Assembly (NCBI GenBank): GCA_035296565.1
Contig: DATHAQ010000059.1
Coordinates: forward strand, 1-64,000
Source of the DNA: JACCZR01 sp035296565
Lineage (GTDB): Bacteria; Actinomycetota; Thermoleophilia; Solirubrobacterales; Thermoleophilaceae
Reading direction: 5' to 3'
DNA: 64,000 bases
The notes below the pieces were generated by a model that saw nothing but the letters and a program-made list of their open reading frames with translations, made no database searches and had not been told where the DNA came from. The first letter of the stretch is position 1. Every line of letters starts with the position of its first letter. Position numbers and translations under genes: made by a program. Shown here one piece after another: positions 31,464-39,562 of this stretch.

Positions 31464-31757
31464 TCAGGGAGCGGCGAACAGTTCCTCGAGGAGCCCGCGG
31501 GCGTCCGGGGGAGCGGTCGCGTCCAACACGACGGCCGACCCGTCGGCGAAGAGCGAGAAGCCGAAGAACGGGCAGCACTCCCGCTCGCGGCGAAGCAGCT
31601 CGCGCAGCTCCGCCTCGCAGTCGCCGCGAAAGCGCAGCCGCAGCCCGCCCTCGATGGGTTCGCGGGCGATCAGGGAGCGCCCGATGAGCGCCGCGGCCTC
31701 CCTGCGCCGGGCCAGCTGGCCGCCGGCGGTCAGGCTGCAGGCGATCGTCTCGCTCAT
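31464..31757 (-). CDS. Small conserved-looking protein with an ECCPFFGF motif
   Basis: A 97-residue protein I cannot name. The start is MSETIACSLTAGGQLARRRE, then a strand with an R-x-R pattern (GGLRLRFRGDCEAELRELL), a Cys-Cys pair (RERECCPFFGFSLFADG) and a last helix (ARGLLEELFAAP). The three cysteines suggest metal or thiol chemistry. The ATG overlaps the thpR stop as ATGA, so it is tied to that operon. Similar small proteins with a CCPF motif occur in actinobacteria, as I recall, without assigned function. Confidence 0.7.
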   Translation of the reverse strand: MSETIACSLTAGGQLARRREAAALIGRSLIAREPIEGGLRLRFRGDCEAELRELLRRERECCPFFGFSLFADGSAVVLDATAPPDARGLLEELFAAP

Positions 31758-32305
31758 GGCTCCAATGTAAAGCTCCGCTGGGGCTCGTAGACCGCGCCGT
31801 CGGGCCGCAGCATCGAGCGATAGACGACGACGCGATCGGCCCTGAAGGCCCCGGGTAGCGGCCCGCCGCCGGGAACGACCACGCGGCCTCGCCGCACCCG
31901 GGCCAGGGTCACGTGCGGCCAGAAGGGGCGCTTCTCAGGCTCGAGGAGCGCCGCCTCAACAAGCGCGCCGGCCACGGCGGCCTGGAGCTCGCCACCGGCG
32001 CCGGCCGGGTCCTCGAGGTCGAGCGCGAACAGGCGTGGGCGCCGCGGCGGGACGGCGCGGACTCCGGTGGGCACCAGCTCGACGGCCCTCCGCCCGGCCA
32101 CGGCCTCCCCCGTGAGGGCTCCCACCCGCCCGATGTCCCCCTCGTCTGTCCACCCGAGGAAGGCCAGCGTCACGTGCAGCGTCTGCTCGGCCGCCGGCCG
32201 CAGCCCTCTGTGTGCAGGGAGGATGCGGGCGGCCTGCCCCCGCGTTGCCTCGGGCAGCTCCAGCGCCACGAAGAGGCGCGCCTTAGAAGGTCGGCTCTTC
32301 TCCAC
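31754..32305 (-). CDS. thpR: RNA 2',3'-cyclic phosphodiesterase (2H family)
   Basis: A 183-residue 2H phosphoesterase. The two catalytic HxT motifs are TLHVTLAFLG and WPHVTLARVRRGR. RLFVALELPEATRGQAARIL is the usual first strand and helix. It opens 2',3'-cyclic phosphates on RNA ends. GTG 32305 lies 22 bases inside the end of cinA; a later start would cut into the first strand, so the overlap is real. It lies within cinA-thpR-GNAT, near recA. Confidence 0.9.
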   Translation of the reverse strand: MEKSRPSKARLFVALELPEATRGQAARILPAHRGLRPAAEQTLHVTLAFLGWTDEGDIGRVGALTGEAVAGRRAVELVPTGVRAVPPRRPRLFALDLEDPAGAGGELQAAVAGALVEAALLEPEKRPFWPHVTLARVRRGRVVVPGGGPLPGAFRADRVVVYRSMLRPDGAVYEPQRSFTLEP

Positions 32306-33572
32306 GCAGCAGACGCCTCAGCAGGTGCATGCCCACGGTGGTCGAGCGGTCGCGGACCTCGGCCCGGTCGCCTGGCAGGCGCGCCTCGCGGGCCAGGGTC
32401 GATCCGTCGGCCAGGCGGGCGCACCAGCAAACCGTCCCCACGGGCTTGTCCTCGCTGCCCCCTCCGGGGCCCGCGATCCCGGTTATGGACAGCGCCGTGT
32501 CCGCGCCGAAGCGGTCCAGAGCGCCTTCGGCCATCGCAGAGGCGATCTCCGGGGACACCGCTCCGTGGGCCTCGATCAGGGCCGGGTCCACCCCGAGCTG
32601 GCGCACCTTCGCCTCGTCGGCGTAGGTCACCGCGCCGCCGAGCACGTAGGCCGACGATCCCGCCCGCTCGGTGAGCCGGCCCGCCATCAGGCCGCCCGTG
32701 CAGGACTCGGCCAGGGCGAGGCGGCGCCCGGCGAGCAGCTCGGCCACCTGGTCGTCCACCGAGCTGCCGTCCGCTGAGAACAGCGTGTCGCCGTGCCGCG
32801 CGGCCACGAGCTCCTCCAGCGCGGCGTAGAGCCCCTCCTCGGCGGGCTCGAAACGGGTCACGACCTCCACCTCCCCGCGTCGCAGGCAGGTCGTAATCTC
32901 CAGCGCCGACAGTTCGCCCAGCGAGCCCTCGGCCACGCGCAGGGTCTCCGCGATCTCCGACTCGGGGATGCCGAACAGCCGCAGCATCCGCTGCTCGTAG
33001 GCTGTCCGCCCGCCGATGGCGGCCCGGAACTCCTCGGACTCCGCCGCCACCCGCCACATCGAGTGCAGCTCCCGGGGCGGGCCGGGCAGCACCACTACGG
33101 TCGGGCCGCCGCGGTCCAACGGGGGCACCACCAGACCGGGCGCGGTCCCCGCCGGGGCGATCACCCGCGCGCCCTCCGGCACCATGGCCTGCTTGCGGTT
33201 GGCCGTGCGCACGGCCTCGAAGTCGAGGTTCGGCCAGCGCTTCATGAGCGGGCGCAGGATCGCGGCGATCTGGGCCTCGAGCTCGGTGTCGAGGAACAGC
33301 GGACGCCCGGTGAAGCCGGCGACGACCTCGATCGTGAGGTCGTCCGCGGTGGGCCCAAGGCCTCCGCTGGTGACGATCAGGTCGACCCCCTGGGCGGCCA
33401 TGAAGGCCAGCTGCGCCTGCATGTCCTGCGGGCGGTCGCCGCAGATGGTGATGTGGGCCAGGTCCACCCCCAGCTCGCGAAGGCGGTCGGACAGCCAGGG
33501 GCCATTGCGATCCTGGATCCGCCCGGTCAGCACCTCGGTGCCGGTGACCACGATTCCCGCCCGCGCGGGCAC
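32283..33572 (-). CDS. cinA: CinA-family nicotinamide-nucleotide amidase / competence-damage protein
   Basis: A 429-residue two-domain CinA. The N-terminal molybdopterin-binding-like domain has GIVVTGTEVLTGRIQDRN and TSGGLGPTADDLTIEV. The C-terminal PncC-like domain has LAESCTGGLMAGRLTERAG with its serine-threonine pair and SITGIAGPGGGSEDKPVGTV. It deamidates NMN and may hydrolyse ADP-ribose-type compounds. GTG 33572 is seven bases after the RodZ-like gene. Placement between ftsK and recA matches common actinobacterial order. Confidence 0.93.
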   Translation of the reverse strand: MPARAGIVVTGTEVLTGRIQDRNGPWLSDRLRELGVDLAHITICGDRPQDMQAQLAFMAAQGVDLIVTSGGLGPTADDLTIEVVAGFTGRPLFLDTELEAQIAAILRPLMKRWPNLDFEAVRTANRKQAMVPEGARVIAPAGTAPGLVVPPLDRGGPTVVVLPGPPRELHSMWRVAAESEEFRAAIGGRTAYEQRMLRLFGIPESEIAETLRVAEGSLGELSALEITTCLRRGEVEVVTRFEPAEEGLYAALEELVAARHGDTLFSADGSSVDDQVAELLAGRRLALAESCTGGLMAGRLTERAGSSAYVLGGAVTYADEAKVRQLGVDPALIEAHGAVSPEIASAMAEGALDRFGADTALSITGIAGPGGGSEDKPVGTVCWCARLADGSTLAREARLPGDRAEVRDRSTTVGMHLLRRLLRGEEPTF

Positions 33573-33579
33573 TAGACGG

Positions 33580-34386
33580 CTAGGCGCACGGGCGCTGCCC
33601 GGCCTCCAGCGGCTGGACGCGTGTGGGCGTCACGTCGTAGCCCACCGGCGTCGGCGAGGGCTCCAGCGGCACCGCCTTCCCGTTCGCAGTCAGGCGCGCC
33701 GAGGTCTTGCCCAGGTTCAGCCGCACCCGCTTCGCCCGGAAGCGGCGTGAGGAGGCCAGCGTGCCCTCGAACAGGACCTCCGTGCCGGGACCGGTGTCCA
33801 CGCAGACGTAGGTCGGCACGGTCGGGGCCACGTTGAGCGTCGCCACGTTGCGCGCGGCCTGCCGGCGGCGGCGCGGCCTGGGCTCAGGCCGCCGACCCCG
33901 GTCGGACTGCGCGTTCTGGCCCTCGCTCGACGAGCTCTCCTTGCCGGCCTCGTCCTCGCCTCCGATGAGGCCGATGATCGCCAGAGCCACGAGCACGACC
34001 AGGATCGTCCCCGCGATCATGGCCAGGGGACTGGGCCCGCCCCGGCCCACGCGGGAAGGTGGCGTGGGCCGCCGCTCCCGGCGCTCGCGGCGCTCGCGGC
34101 GGTCCCCCCCGCGCGCGGGCGCGGGCATCGGCTGGACCTCCGCCTCCTCGCGCTGCTCGCTCTCGCTGCGGAACTGCTCCACCAGCGGGTGCGGGTCGAG
34201 GCCGAGGAGCTCGGCGTACGTGCGGATGAACGAGCGCACGGTGGTGGGCCCGGGCAGCACGCCGAACTCCTCGTTCTCGAGCGCACGGAGGTACTTGGCG
34301 CGGATCTTCGTCCGCGCCTCGACGTCGGCGATGTCCAGCTCGTGACGCATGCGCGCCTGGCGCAGCGTCTCCCCAATGGGTGGCAC
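33580..34386 (-). CDS. RodZ-like protein (HTH, one transmembrane helix, DUF4115-like domain)
   Basis: A 268-residue protein. Residues 4-70 are a RodZ-type helix-turn-helix (GETLRQARMRHELDIADVEA). A low-complexity Arg/Glu linker (RRERRERRERR) follows, then a transmembrane span near residues 120-143 (LAMIAGTILVVLVALAIIGL). The extracytoplasmic part ends in a beta-rich domain (EVLFEGTLASSRRF, then VRLNLGKTSARLTANGK) as in DUF4115. RodZ couples MreB to the elongation machinery. It lies 24 bases after ftsK. The start is GTG 34386. Confidence 0.85.
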   Translation of the reverse strand: MPPIGETLRQARMRHELDIADVEARTKIRAKYLRALENEEFGVLPGPTTVRSFIRTYAELLGLDPHPLVEQFRSESEQREEAEVQPMPAPARGGDRRERRERRERRPTPPSRVGRGGPSPLAMIAGTILVVLVALAIIGLIGGEDEAGKESSSSEGQNAQSDRGRRPEPRPRRRRQAARNVATLNVAPTVPTYVCVDTGPGTEVLFEGTLASSRRFRAKRVRLNLGKTSARLTANGKAVPLEPSPTPVGYDVTPTRVQPLEAGQRPCA

Positions 34387-34410
34387 CCCGCCTATTCTGG
34401 CGAAGAGCGT

Positions 34411-36768
34411 CTATTCGTCCGTTGCGGCGCCGACCATCGGGTCGGCCAGCTGCTCGAGCACCCGCGGCAGGTCGCCCTCGGTGACGAGCACCTGACGGGC
34501 CTTCGAGCCCTCGTACCCCGAGATCACGCCGCGGCGCTCCATCATGTCGATGAGCCTCCCCGCGCGCGTGTACCCCACCCGCAGGCGCCGCTGCAGCATG
34601 GAGGTGGACGCGGTGCCCATCTGCACGACCGTCGCGATCGCGTCGGCGAGCAGGTCGTCCCTATCGGCGCTGAACTCCTCCTCGGAGTCGGTCTCCTCCT
34701 CGCCTTCCACCGCGTCGAGAAGCTCCTCCTGGAGCTCGGGCTCCCCCTGCTTGCGCCAGTGGTCGGTGAGCTTGAGGATCTGGTCCTCGTCGATGAAGGC
34801 GCCCTGGATGCGGGCCGAGCGGGACTCGCCTGCCGGGCGGAAGAGCATGTCGCCCTGGCCGAGCAGCGACTCGGCGCCGTTCTGGTCGAGGATCACGCGC
34901 GAGTCGGTCTGGGAGGCAACCGCGAACGCGATCCGCGCGGGCACGTTGGCCTTGATCATGCCGGTGATGACGTCGGCGCTCGGGCGCTGGGTAGCCAGCA
35001 GCAGGTGGATCCCCACGGCGCGCGACTTCTGGGCCAGGCGGATGATCGAGTCCTCGACCTCGCCCGGAGCGATCATCATCAGGTCGGCGAGCTCGTCGAT
35101 GACGCACAGGATGTAGGGCAGCGGCGGCTCTCCGGCCCGCTTGCGGGCCCGGTTGAGCTCCTCGAGGTTGCGGGTCCGCACCGCGCTCATCACGTCGTAG
35201 CGCTCCTCCATCTCCTTGATGAGGTTGGCCAGCGCGTTGGCGGCCAGGCGCGGGCTGGTGATCACCGGCGTGAGCAGGTGCGGGATGTGCTCGTAGTGGT
35301 TGAGCTCGACCCGCTTGGGGTCCACCAGCACCAGGCGCACCTCGTTCGGGGTGGCCCGCAGCAGGATCGACGACAGCATGGCGTTCACGCAGCCGGACTT
35401 GCCCGAGCCCGTGGTACCCGCGACCAGCACGTGGGGCTGCTTGGCGAGGTCGGTGCCGATGGCCTTGCCGGCGATGTCCTTGCCCAGCCAGACGGTCAGC
35501 GGGGACCACTTTTCCGGAGCCTCCTGGAAGACGTCCCCGAGGTGGACCATCTTGCGCACCCGGTTGGGGACCTCCACGCCGACCGCCTGCTTGCCGGGGA
35601 TCGGCGCGAGGATGCGCACGTGCTCGGCCGCCATGGCGTAGGCCAGGTCGTCCTTGAGGTTGGCGACCTTGGACATCTTGATGCCGGGCGCCAGACGCAG
35701 CTCGTAGCGGGTGACGTGCGGGCCGCTGACGGTGCCCGTCACCTGGGCGTCCACGCTGAAGTGGGTCAGGGCCTCGACCACCTGGCGCCCGCCGCGCTCG
35801 ATGCCCTTCACGTCGGTCTTCTGGCCACCGTTGGAGCGGGTCAGGAACTTGTCGCGGGGCAGGCGGTAGTCGAGGTCGTCGGACTCGGTGACCAGCGAGC
35901 GCCGGTTGCCCATCGGCGTGAGCTCGTCGTCGGTCCCCTGTTCTTCGTCGAGGTCCGGCCCAGGCTGGAGGTCGGGCTCGTCGGCCGCGGGCTCCTCGAG
36001 CTCCGGCTCGAACCCCGGCTCCTCGTCCTCCTCATCCTCCTCCTCGGCGGGCACCTCGACGTGAGTGGCGCGCACAACCGGCTCCACCTCGGGCGCCAGC
36101 GGGCGCGTGCGCTCGGTGCGCAGCACCGCGGCGAACTCGCCGGTGGACTTGCGTACGCGGCGGGTCGTCGAGGCCACGCTCTCCCGCGTGCCCTTGACGA
36201 TCCCCGCTACCGAGGCGCCCGTGAGCAGCAGCAGGCCGGCGAGCAGCAGGAACAAGAACAGGATGTGCGCCCCCACGTCCTGGAACAGCTTGCGAATCCC
36301 GTAGAAGAGGGCCTCCCCCACGACTCCGCCGTGGGAGCGCAGGTACTCGGGGTCGAAGGTGCCGCTGCGGGCTGTGTCGCCGGGCCCCATGCCCAGCGAG
36401 CCGGCCGCCAGTCCCAGGCACAGCGCCGCCCCCAGGCACAGCGCACCGGTGCGGAAGGGATGGACAGCGGGAAGCATCGGCCGCAGCACCAAGACCGCGC
36501 CGGTTCCGAACAGCGCGACCGGCACCAGGTAGCCGGCACCGCCGAAGAGCAGCAGGAAGCCGTCGGCCATGGCCTCGCCCACCTCGCCGCCGGCCCAGCC
36601 GAGGTAGAAGACACAGGCGAAAAAGGCGGCGAAGGCCACCAGGCCCAGGCCGATGAGGTCGAGCTGGTGCTGCTCGAGCCGCGGCACCGCGAGCCGCGGC
36701 AGGGACGGGCCCGACCTGCGGGAGGCCTTCCTGCGGCGCTTGCCCTTGGTGCGCTTGCGGCTTGCCAC
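34411..36768 (-). CDS. ftsK: DNA translocase FtsK/SpoIIIE
   Basis: A 785-residue translocase clearing chromosomes from the division septum. A basic N-terminus (ASRKRTKGKRRRKASRR) precedes four transmembrane spans (about residues 40-190). An acidic linker (EEEDEEDEEPG) leads to the motor: Walker A VAGTTGSGKSGCVNAML, Walker B ILCVIDELADLMM, then a winged-helix gamma domain (MLQRRLRVGYTRAGRLIDMM). GTG 36768 is chosen because earlier starts would run into the divergent response regulator gene (36827). It lies upstream of rodZ-like and cinA on the same strand. Confidence 0.95.
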   Translation of the reverse strand: MASRKRTKGKRRRKASRRSGPSLPRLAVPRLEQHQLDLIGLGLVAFAAFFACVFYLGWAGGEVGEAMADGFLLLFGGAGYLVPVALFGTGAVLVLRPMLPAVHPFRTGALCLGAALCLGLAAGSLGMGPGDTARSGTFDPEYLRSHGGVVGEALFYGIRKLFQDVGAHILFLFLLLAGLLLLTGASVAGIVKGTRESVASTTRRVRKSTGEFAAVLRTERTRPLAPEVEPVVRATHVEVPAEEEDEEDEEPGFEPELEEPAADEPDLQPGPDLDEEQGTDDELTPMGNRRSLVTESDDLDYRLPRDKFLTRSNGGQKTDVKGIERGGRQVVEALTHFSVDAQVTGTVSGPHVTRYELRLAPGIKMSKVANLKDDLAYAMAAEHVRILAPIPGKQAVGVEVPNRVRKMVHLGDVFQEAPEKWSPLTVWLGKDIAGKAIGTDLAKQPHVLVAGTTGSGKSGCVNAMLSSILLRATPNEVRLVLVDPKRVELNHYEHIPHLLTPVITSPRLAANALANLIKEMEERYDVMSAVRTRNLEELNRARKRAGEPPLPYILCVIDELADLMMIAPGEVEDSIIRLAQKSRAVGIHLLLATQRPSADVITGMIKANVPARIAFAVASQTDSRVILDQNGAESLLGQGDMLFRPAGESRSARIQGAFIDEDQILKLTDHWRKQGEPELQEELLDAVEGEEETDSEEEFSADRDDLLADAIATVVQMGTASTSMLQRRLRVGYTRAGRLIDMMERRGVISGYEGSKARQVLVTEGDLPRVLEQLADPMVGAATDE

Positions 36769-36826
36769 GGCTACGAAGCGTCTTTCGACGCCGGTCCGCC
36801 CGGCCCTGCGCCCTACCATCCGGCCT

Positions 36827-37507
36827 GTGAGCGATGAACCGCGAGTCCTCGTGGTGGAGGACGACGGCGACATCGCCGGCGTGCTGCGCCGCTCGCTCGG
36901 GATGGAGGGCTACGACGTGCGCATCGCAGGCGACGGCGAGGCCGCGCTCGAACAAGCCGCTGTCTTCGAGCCCGACGCCGTCGTGCTCGACCTGGGCCTC
37001 CCCGGCATCGACGGCGTCGAGGTGTCGCGGCGCCTGCGCGAGGGGGGCGACGTGCCCATCCTGATCCTCACCGCGCGCGAGTCGCTGGACTCCCGCGTCG
37101 AGGGCCTCGACTCCGGCGCCGACGACTACCTGGTCAAGCCGTTCGAGCGCGAGGAGCTGCTGGCGCGCCTGCGCGCCTTGCTGCGTCGCCGCCCGCCGCG
37201 GGGCAGCGCCTTTCTCACCAGCGGCGACATCCGCCTGAACCCCGCCACCAGGGAGGTCTTTCGCGGCGACCGCGCGCTGGACCTCACCAGCAGGGAGTTC
37301 GAGCTGCTCGAGCACATGGTCCGAAACGAGCGGCTGGTGGTCTCGCGGCAGAACCTGCTCGACGAGGTCTGGGACTACCACCCCTACGCCGAGACCAACA
37401 CCGTCGACGTGTTCGTCTCCAACCTGCGCCGCAAGCTCGAGGAGGGCGGCGAGCCGCGCGTGCTGCACACCGTGCGCGGGGCGGGATACGTGCTGAGGCC
37501 GGCGTGA
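36827..37507 (+). CDS. OmpR/PhoB-family response regulator
   Basis: A 226-residue two-component regulator. The receiver has the acidic pocket EDD (residues 11-13), phospho-acceptor D55 in VVLDLGLPG and the conserved K104 in DYLVKPFE. The C-terminal winged helix is OmpR-type, with LTSREFELLEHMVRNERLVV and the recognition region TVDVFVSNLRRKLE. GTG 36827 begins the protein at the usual distance before the pocket. It is divergent from ftsK with 58 bases between and overlaps the histidine kinase gene (GTGA). Confidence 0.95.
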   Translation: MSDEPRVLVVEDDGDIAGVLRRSLGMEGYDVRIAGDGEAALEQAAVFEPDAVVLDLGLPGIDGVEVSRRLREGGDVPILILTARESLDSRVEGLDSGADDYLVKPFEREELLARLRALLRRRPPRGSAFLTSGDIRLNPATREVFRGDRALDLTSREFELLEHMVRNERLVVSRQNLLDEVWDYHPYAETNTVDVFVSNLRRKLEEGGEPRVLHTVRGAGYVLRPA

Positions 37508-38949
37508 ACCTGCTCTCCGAGGCGCGGCTGCGCCTGCCGGTGCGGCTCAAGCTGGCGGTGGTCTCCGCCGGGCTGACCTTCGTGATCCTGCTGCTGTTCG
37601 CCGTGGTGGTCGGCACGCTCACGGTGCGCAGGCTGAACTCAAGCTTCGACTCCGAGCTGCGCTCCGCCACGGCCAGCCTGGCGGACCGCATTCGCCTGCG
37701 GCCGGAGCCGACCGTGCCCGAGGACCTGCTGAGCGCCGCCTCGGCCGGCGGTGCTCAGATACGCGTGCTCGACCGCTCCAACCGGGTCATCGGGTCGGCG
37801 CCGCTGAACGGCGAGGACCTCGGCCCGCCCAGCGACGAGCTGCGCGACGTGAGCGGCTTTCGCGTGGCCTCCCGGCCGCTACTGGTGGGCAACGTGGGCG
37901 GCGGCAGCTTCCAGTCGCCCCTGCAGGGCCGCTTCGCCGAGCCGGTGGGCTACGTGCAGTACGCGCGGCCGCGCGGCGGCCTGGGCTCCACCGTCGCCCG
38001 GGTCAAGGCGTTCCTGGGCTTCGGCGTCCTCGGCGGCACAGCGCTCGCCTTCCTCGCCGGCCTGGCGGTGGCCCGGCGCGCGATGCGCCCGGTCACGCGC
38101 CTCACAGGGGCGGCGCGCGAGGTGGCTCGCACCCGCGATCCCTCCACCAGCCTGCCCAAGCCCGAAGCCAACGACGAGGTGGCCGACCTCGCCCACACGC
38201 TCGAGGACATGCTCGGCGAGCTGGGTGCCGCGCGCTCGGAGACCGAGGCCGCCCTGGCCCGCCAGCGTCAGTTCGTGGCGGACGCCTCGCATGAGCTGCG
38301 CACTCCGCTCACCAGCATCCTGGCCAACCTGGAGCTGCTGGAGGCCGAGCTGAAGGGCGAGCAGGCCGAGATCGCCGGCTCGGCCCTTCGCTCCTCGCGG
38401 CGCATGCGGCGCCTGGTCGCGGACCTGCTGCTGCTGGCCCGCGCCGACGCCGGGCGCCGGGCGCCGCGTAAGCCGGTCGACCTCGCGGTCGTGGCCCGTG
38501 AAGCCGCCGCCGAGGCCGCGCCGCTGGCCGTGGAGCACCAGCTGGCGCTCGACGCGCCCGGAGAGCTGTGGGTGCAGGGCGTCCCCGACGACCTGCACCG
38601 CGCGGCGCTGAACCTGATCGAGAACGCGCTGGCTCACACCCCCAAGGGCACGCCGGTGACCGTTTCGGCGCGCGGCGAAGACGGCTTCGCCTCCCTCGAG
38701 GTCTCCGACCGCGGCCCGGGCGTGCCCGAAGAGCTGCGCGACCGCGTCTTCGAGCGTTTCTCGCGGGGAGGCGGCGACGCCGGCGGCTCGGCGGGCAGCG
38801 GCCTCGGCCTGGCCATCGTGCGAGCCGTGGCCGAGGCGCACGACGGGGCGGTCACCCTCGACGACGCTCAGGGGGGTGGCGCCCGCTTCCTCCTGCGCCT
38901 GCCCGCGGCCGCGGCGTCGGTCTCGGACTCCGAGCGGGTGACGCCGTGA
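37504..38949 (+). CDS. Membrane sensor histidine kinase
   Basis: A 481-residue sensor kinase partnered with the response regulator. Two transmembrane segments (about residues 18-41 and 170-190) flank a short extracytoplasmic sensor. HAMP (MRPVTRLTGAAREVARTRDP) follows, then the H-box FVADASHELRTPLTSILAN, N-box LIENALAH, and ATP-binding boxes SDRGPGVPEELRDRVFE and GSGLGLAIVRAVAE. GTG start shares GTGA with the regulator's stop, and the next gene (MBL fold) overlaps likewise, so three proteins are coupled. Signal unknown. Confidence 0.95.
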   Translation: MNLLSEARLRLPVRLKLAVVSAGLTFVILLLFAVVVGTLTVRRLNSSFDSELRSATASLADRIRLRPEPTVPEDLLSAASAGGAQIRVLDRSNRVIGSAPLNGEDLGPPSDELRDVSGFRVASRPLLVGNVGGGSFQSPLQGRFAEPVGYVQYARPRGGLGSTVARVKAFLGFGVLGGTALAFLAGLAVARRAMRPVTRLTGAAREVARTRDPSTSLPKPEANDEVADLAHTLEDMLGELGAARSETEAALARQRQFVADASHELRTPLTSILANLELLEAELKGEQAEIAGSALRSSRRMRRLVADLLLLARADAGRRAPRKPVDLAVVAREAAAEAAPLAVEHQLALDAPGELWVQGVPDDLHRAALNLIENALAHTPKGTPVTVSARGEDGFASLEVSDRGPGVPEELRDRVFERFSRGGGDAGGSAGSGLGLAIVRAVAEAHDGAVTLDDAQGGGARFLLRLPAAAASVSDSERVTP

Positions 38950-39548
38950 AGGAAGTCGAGATAGACGACCGCCTGCCCTGGGCGATCAGCTGGACGGCGA
39001 GCGAGCCGCTGGAGCGCTCCTCCCATGCGCTGCTGCACGAGGGCCGGGTCTGGCTGATCGACCCCTTCGCGGACGAGGCCGCGCTGCGGGCAGCCGTCGG
39101 CCTGGGCGAGATGGCTGCGGTCGTGCAGCTCCTCGACCGCCACCCGCGCGATTGCGAGGCCGTGGCCGAGCGCTTCTCGGTCCCCCACCTGCGGCTGCCC
39201 GAGTCGCTGCCCGGCAGCCCCTTCGAGGTCCACCGCATGATCTGGAAGCCGCGCTGGCGCGAGCTGTGCCTGTGGTGGGAGGGCCACCGGGCGTTGGTGG
39301 TGGCGGAGGCCGTCGGCGCCTCGAGGTACACGGCCGTGGGCGACCAGCCGCTCGGTGTTCACCCCTTCCTGCGCATGAAGCCGCCGGAGGCCCTTGGCCG
39401 CTTCTCCCCCGACGTGCTGTTCCCCGGACACGGCCCGGCCATTCAGTCCAACGCCGCCGCCGCCCTCGACCAGGCCCTGGCGCGCGCCCGCAAGGACATC
39501 CCCCGCGTGGTACCGGCTGTGCTCAAGAGCGGCTGGGAGAAGCGCTAG
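38946..39548 (+). CDS. Metallo-beta-lactamase-fold-like protein (degenerate)
   Basis: A 200-residue protein resembling small MBL-fold hydrolases. RVWLIDPFADEAALRAAV and AVVQLLDRHPRDCEAVAERF follow the usual strand plan, with HPRD at the place of HxHxDH but with only one His and Asp. The C-terminal LFPGHGPAIQSNAA is the usual last metal-binding His (GHGP). So it is a reduced MBL fold; metal binding may be partial. GTG start overlaps the histidine kinase stop (GTGA), suggesting it belongs to that signalling unit. It is convergent with rnj. Confidence 0.65.
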   Translation: MKEVEIDDRLPWAISWTASEPLERSSHALLHEGRVWLIDPFADEAALRAAVGLGEMAAVVQLLDRHPRDCEAVAERFSVPHLRLPESLPGSPFEVHRMIWKPRWRELCLWWEGHRALVVAEAVGASRYTAVGDQPLGVHPFLRMKPPEALGRFSPDVLFPGHGPAIQSNAAAALDQALARARKDIPRVVPAVLKSGWEKR

Positions 39549-39562
39549 ATCGCGTTCCCGCG

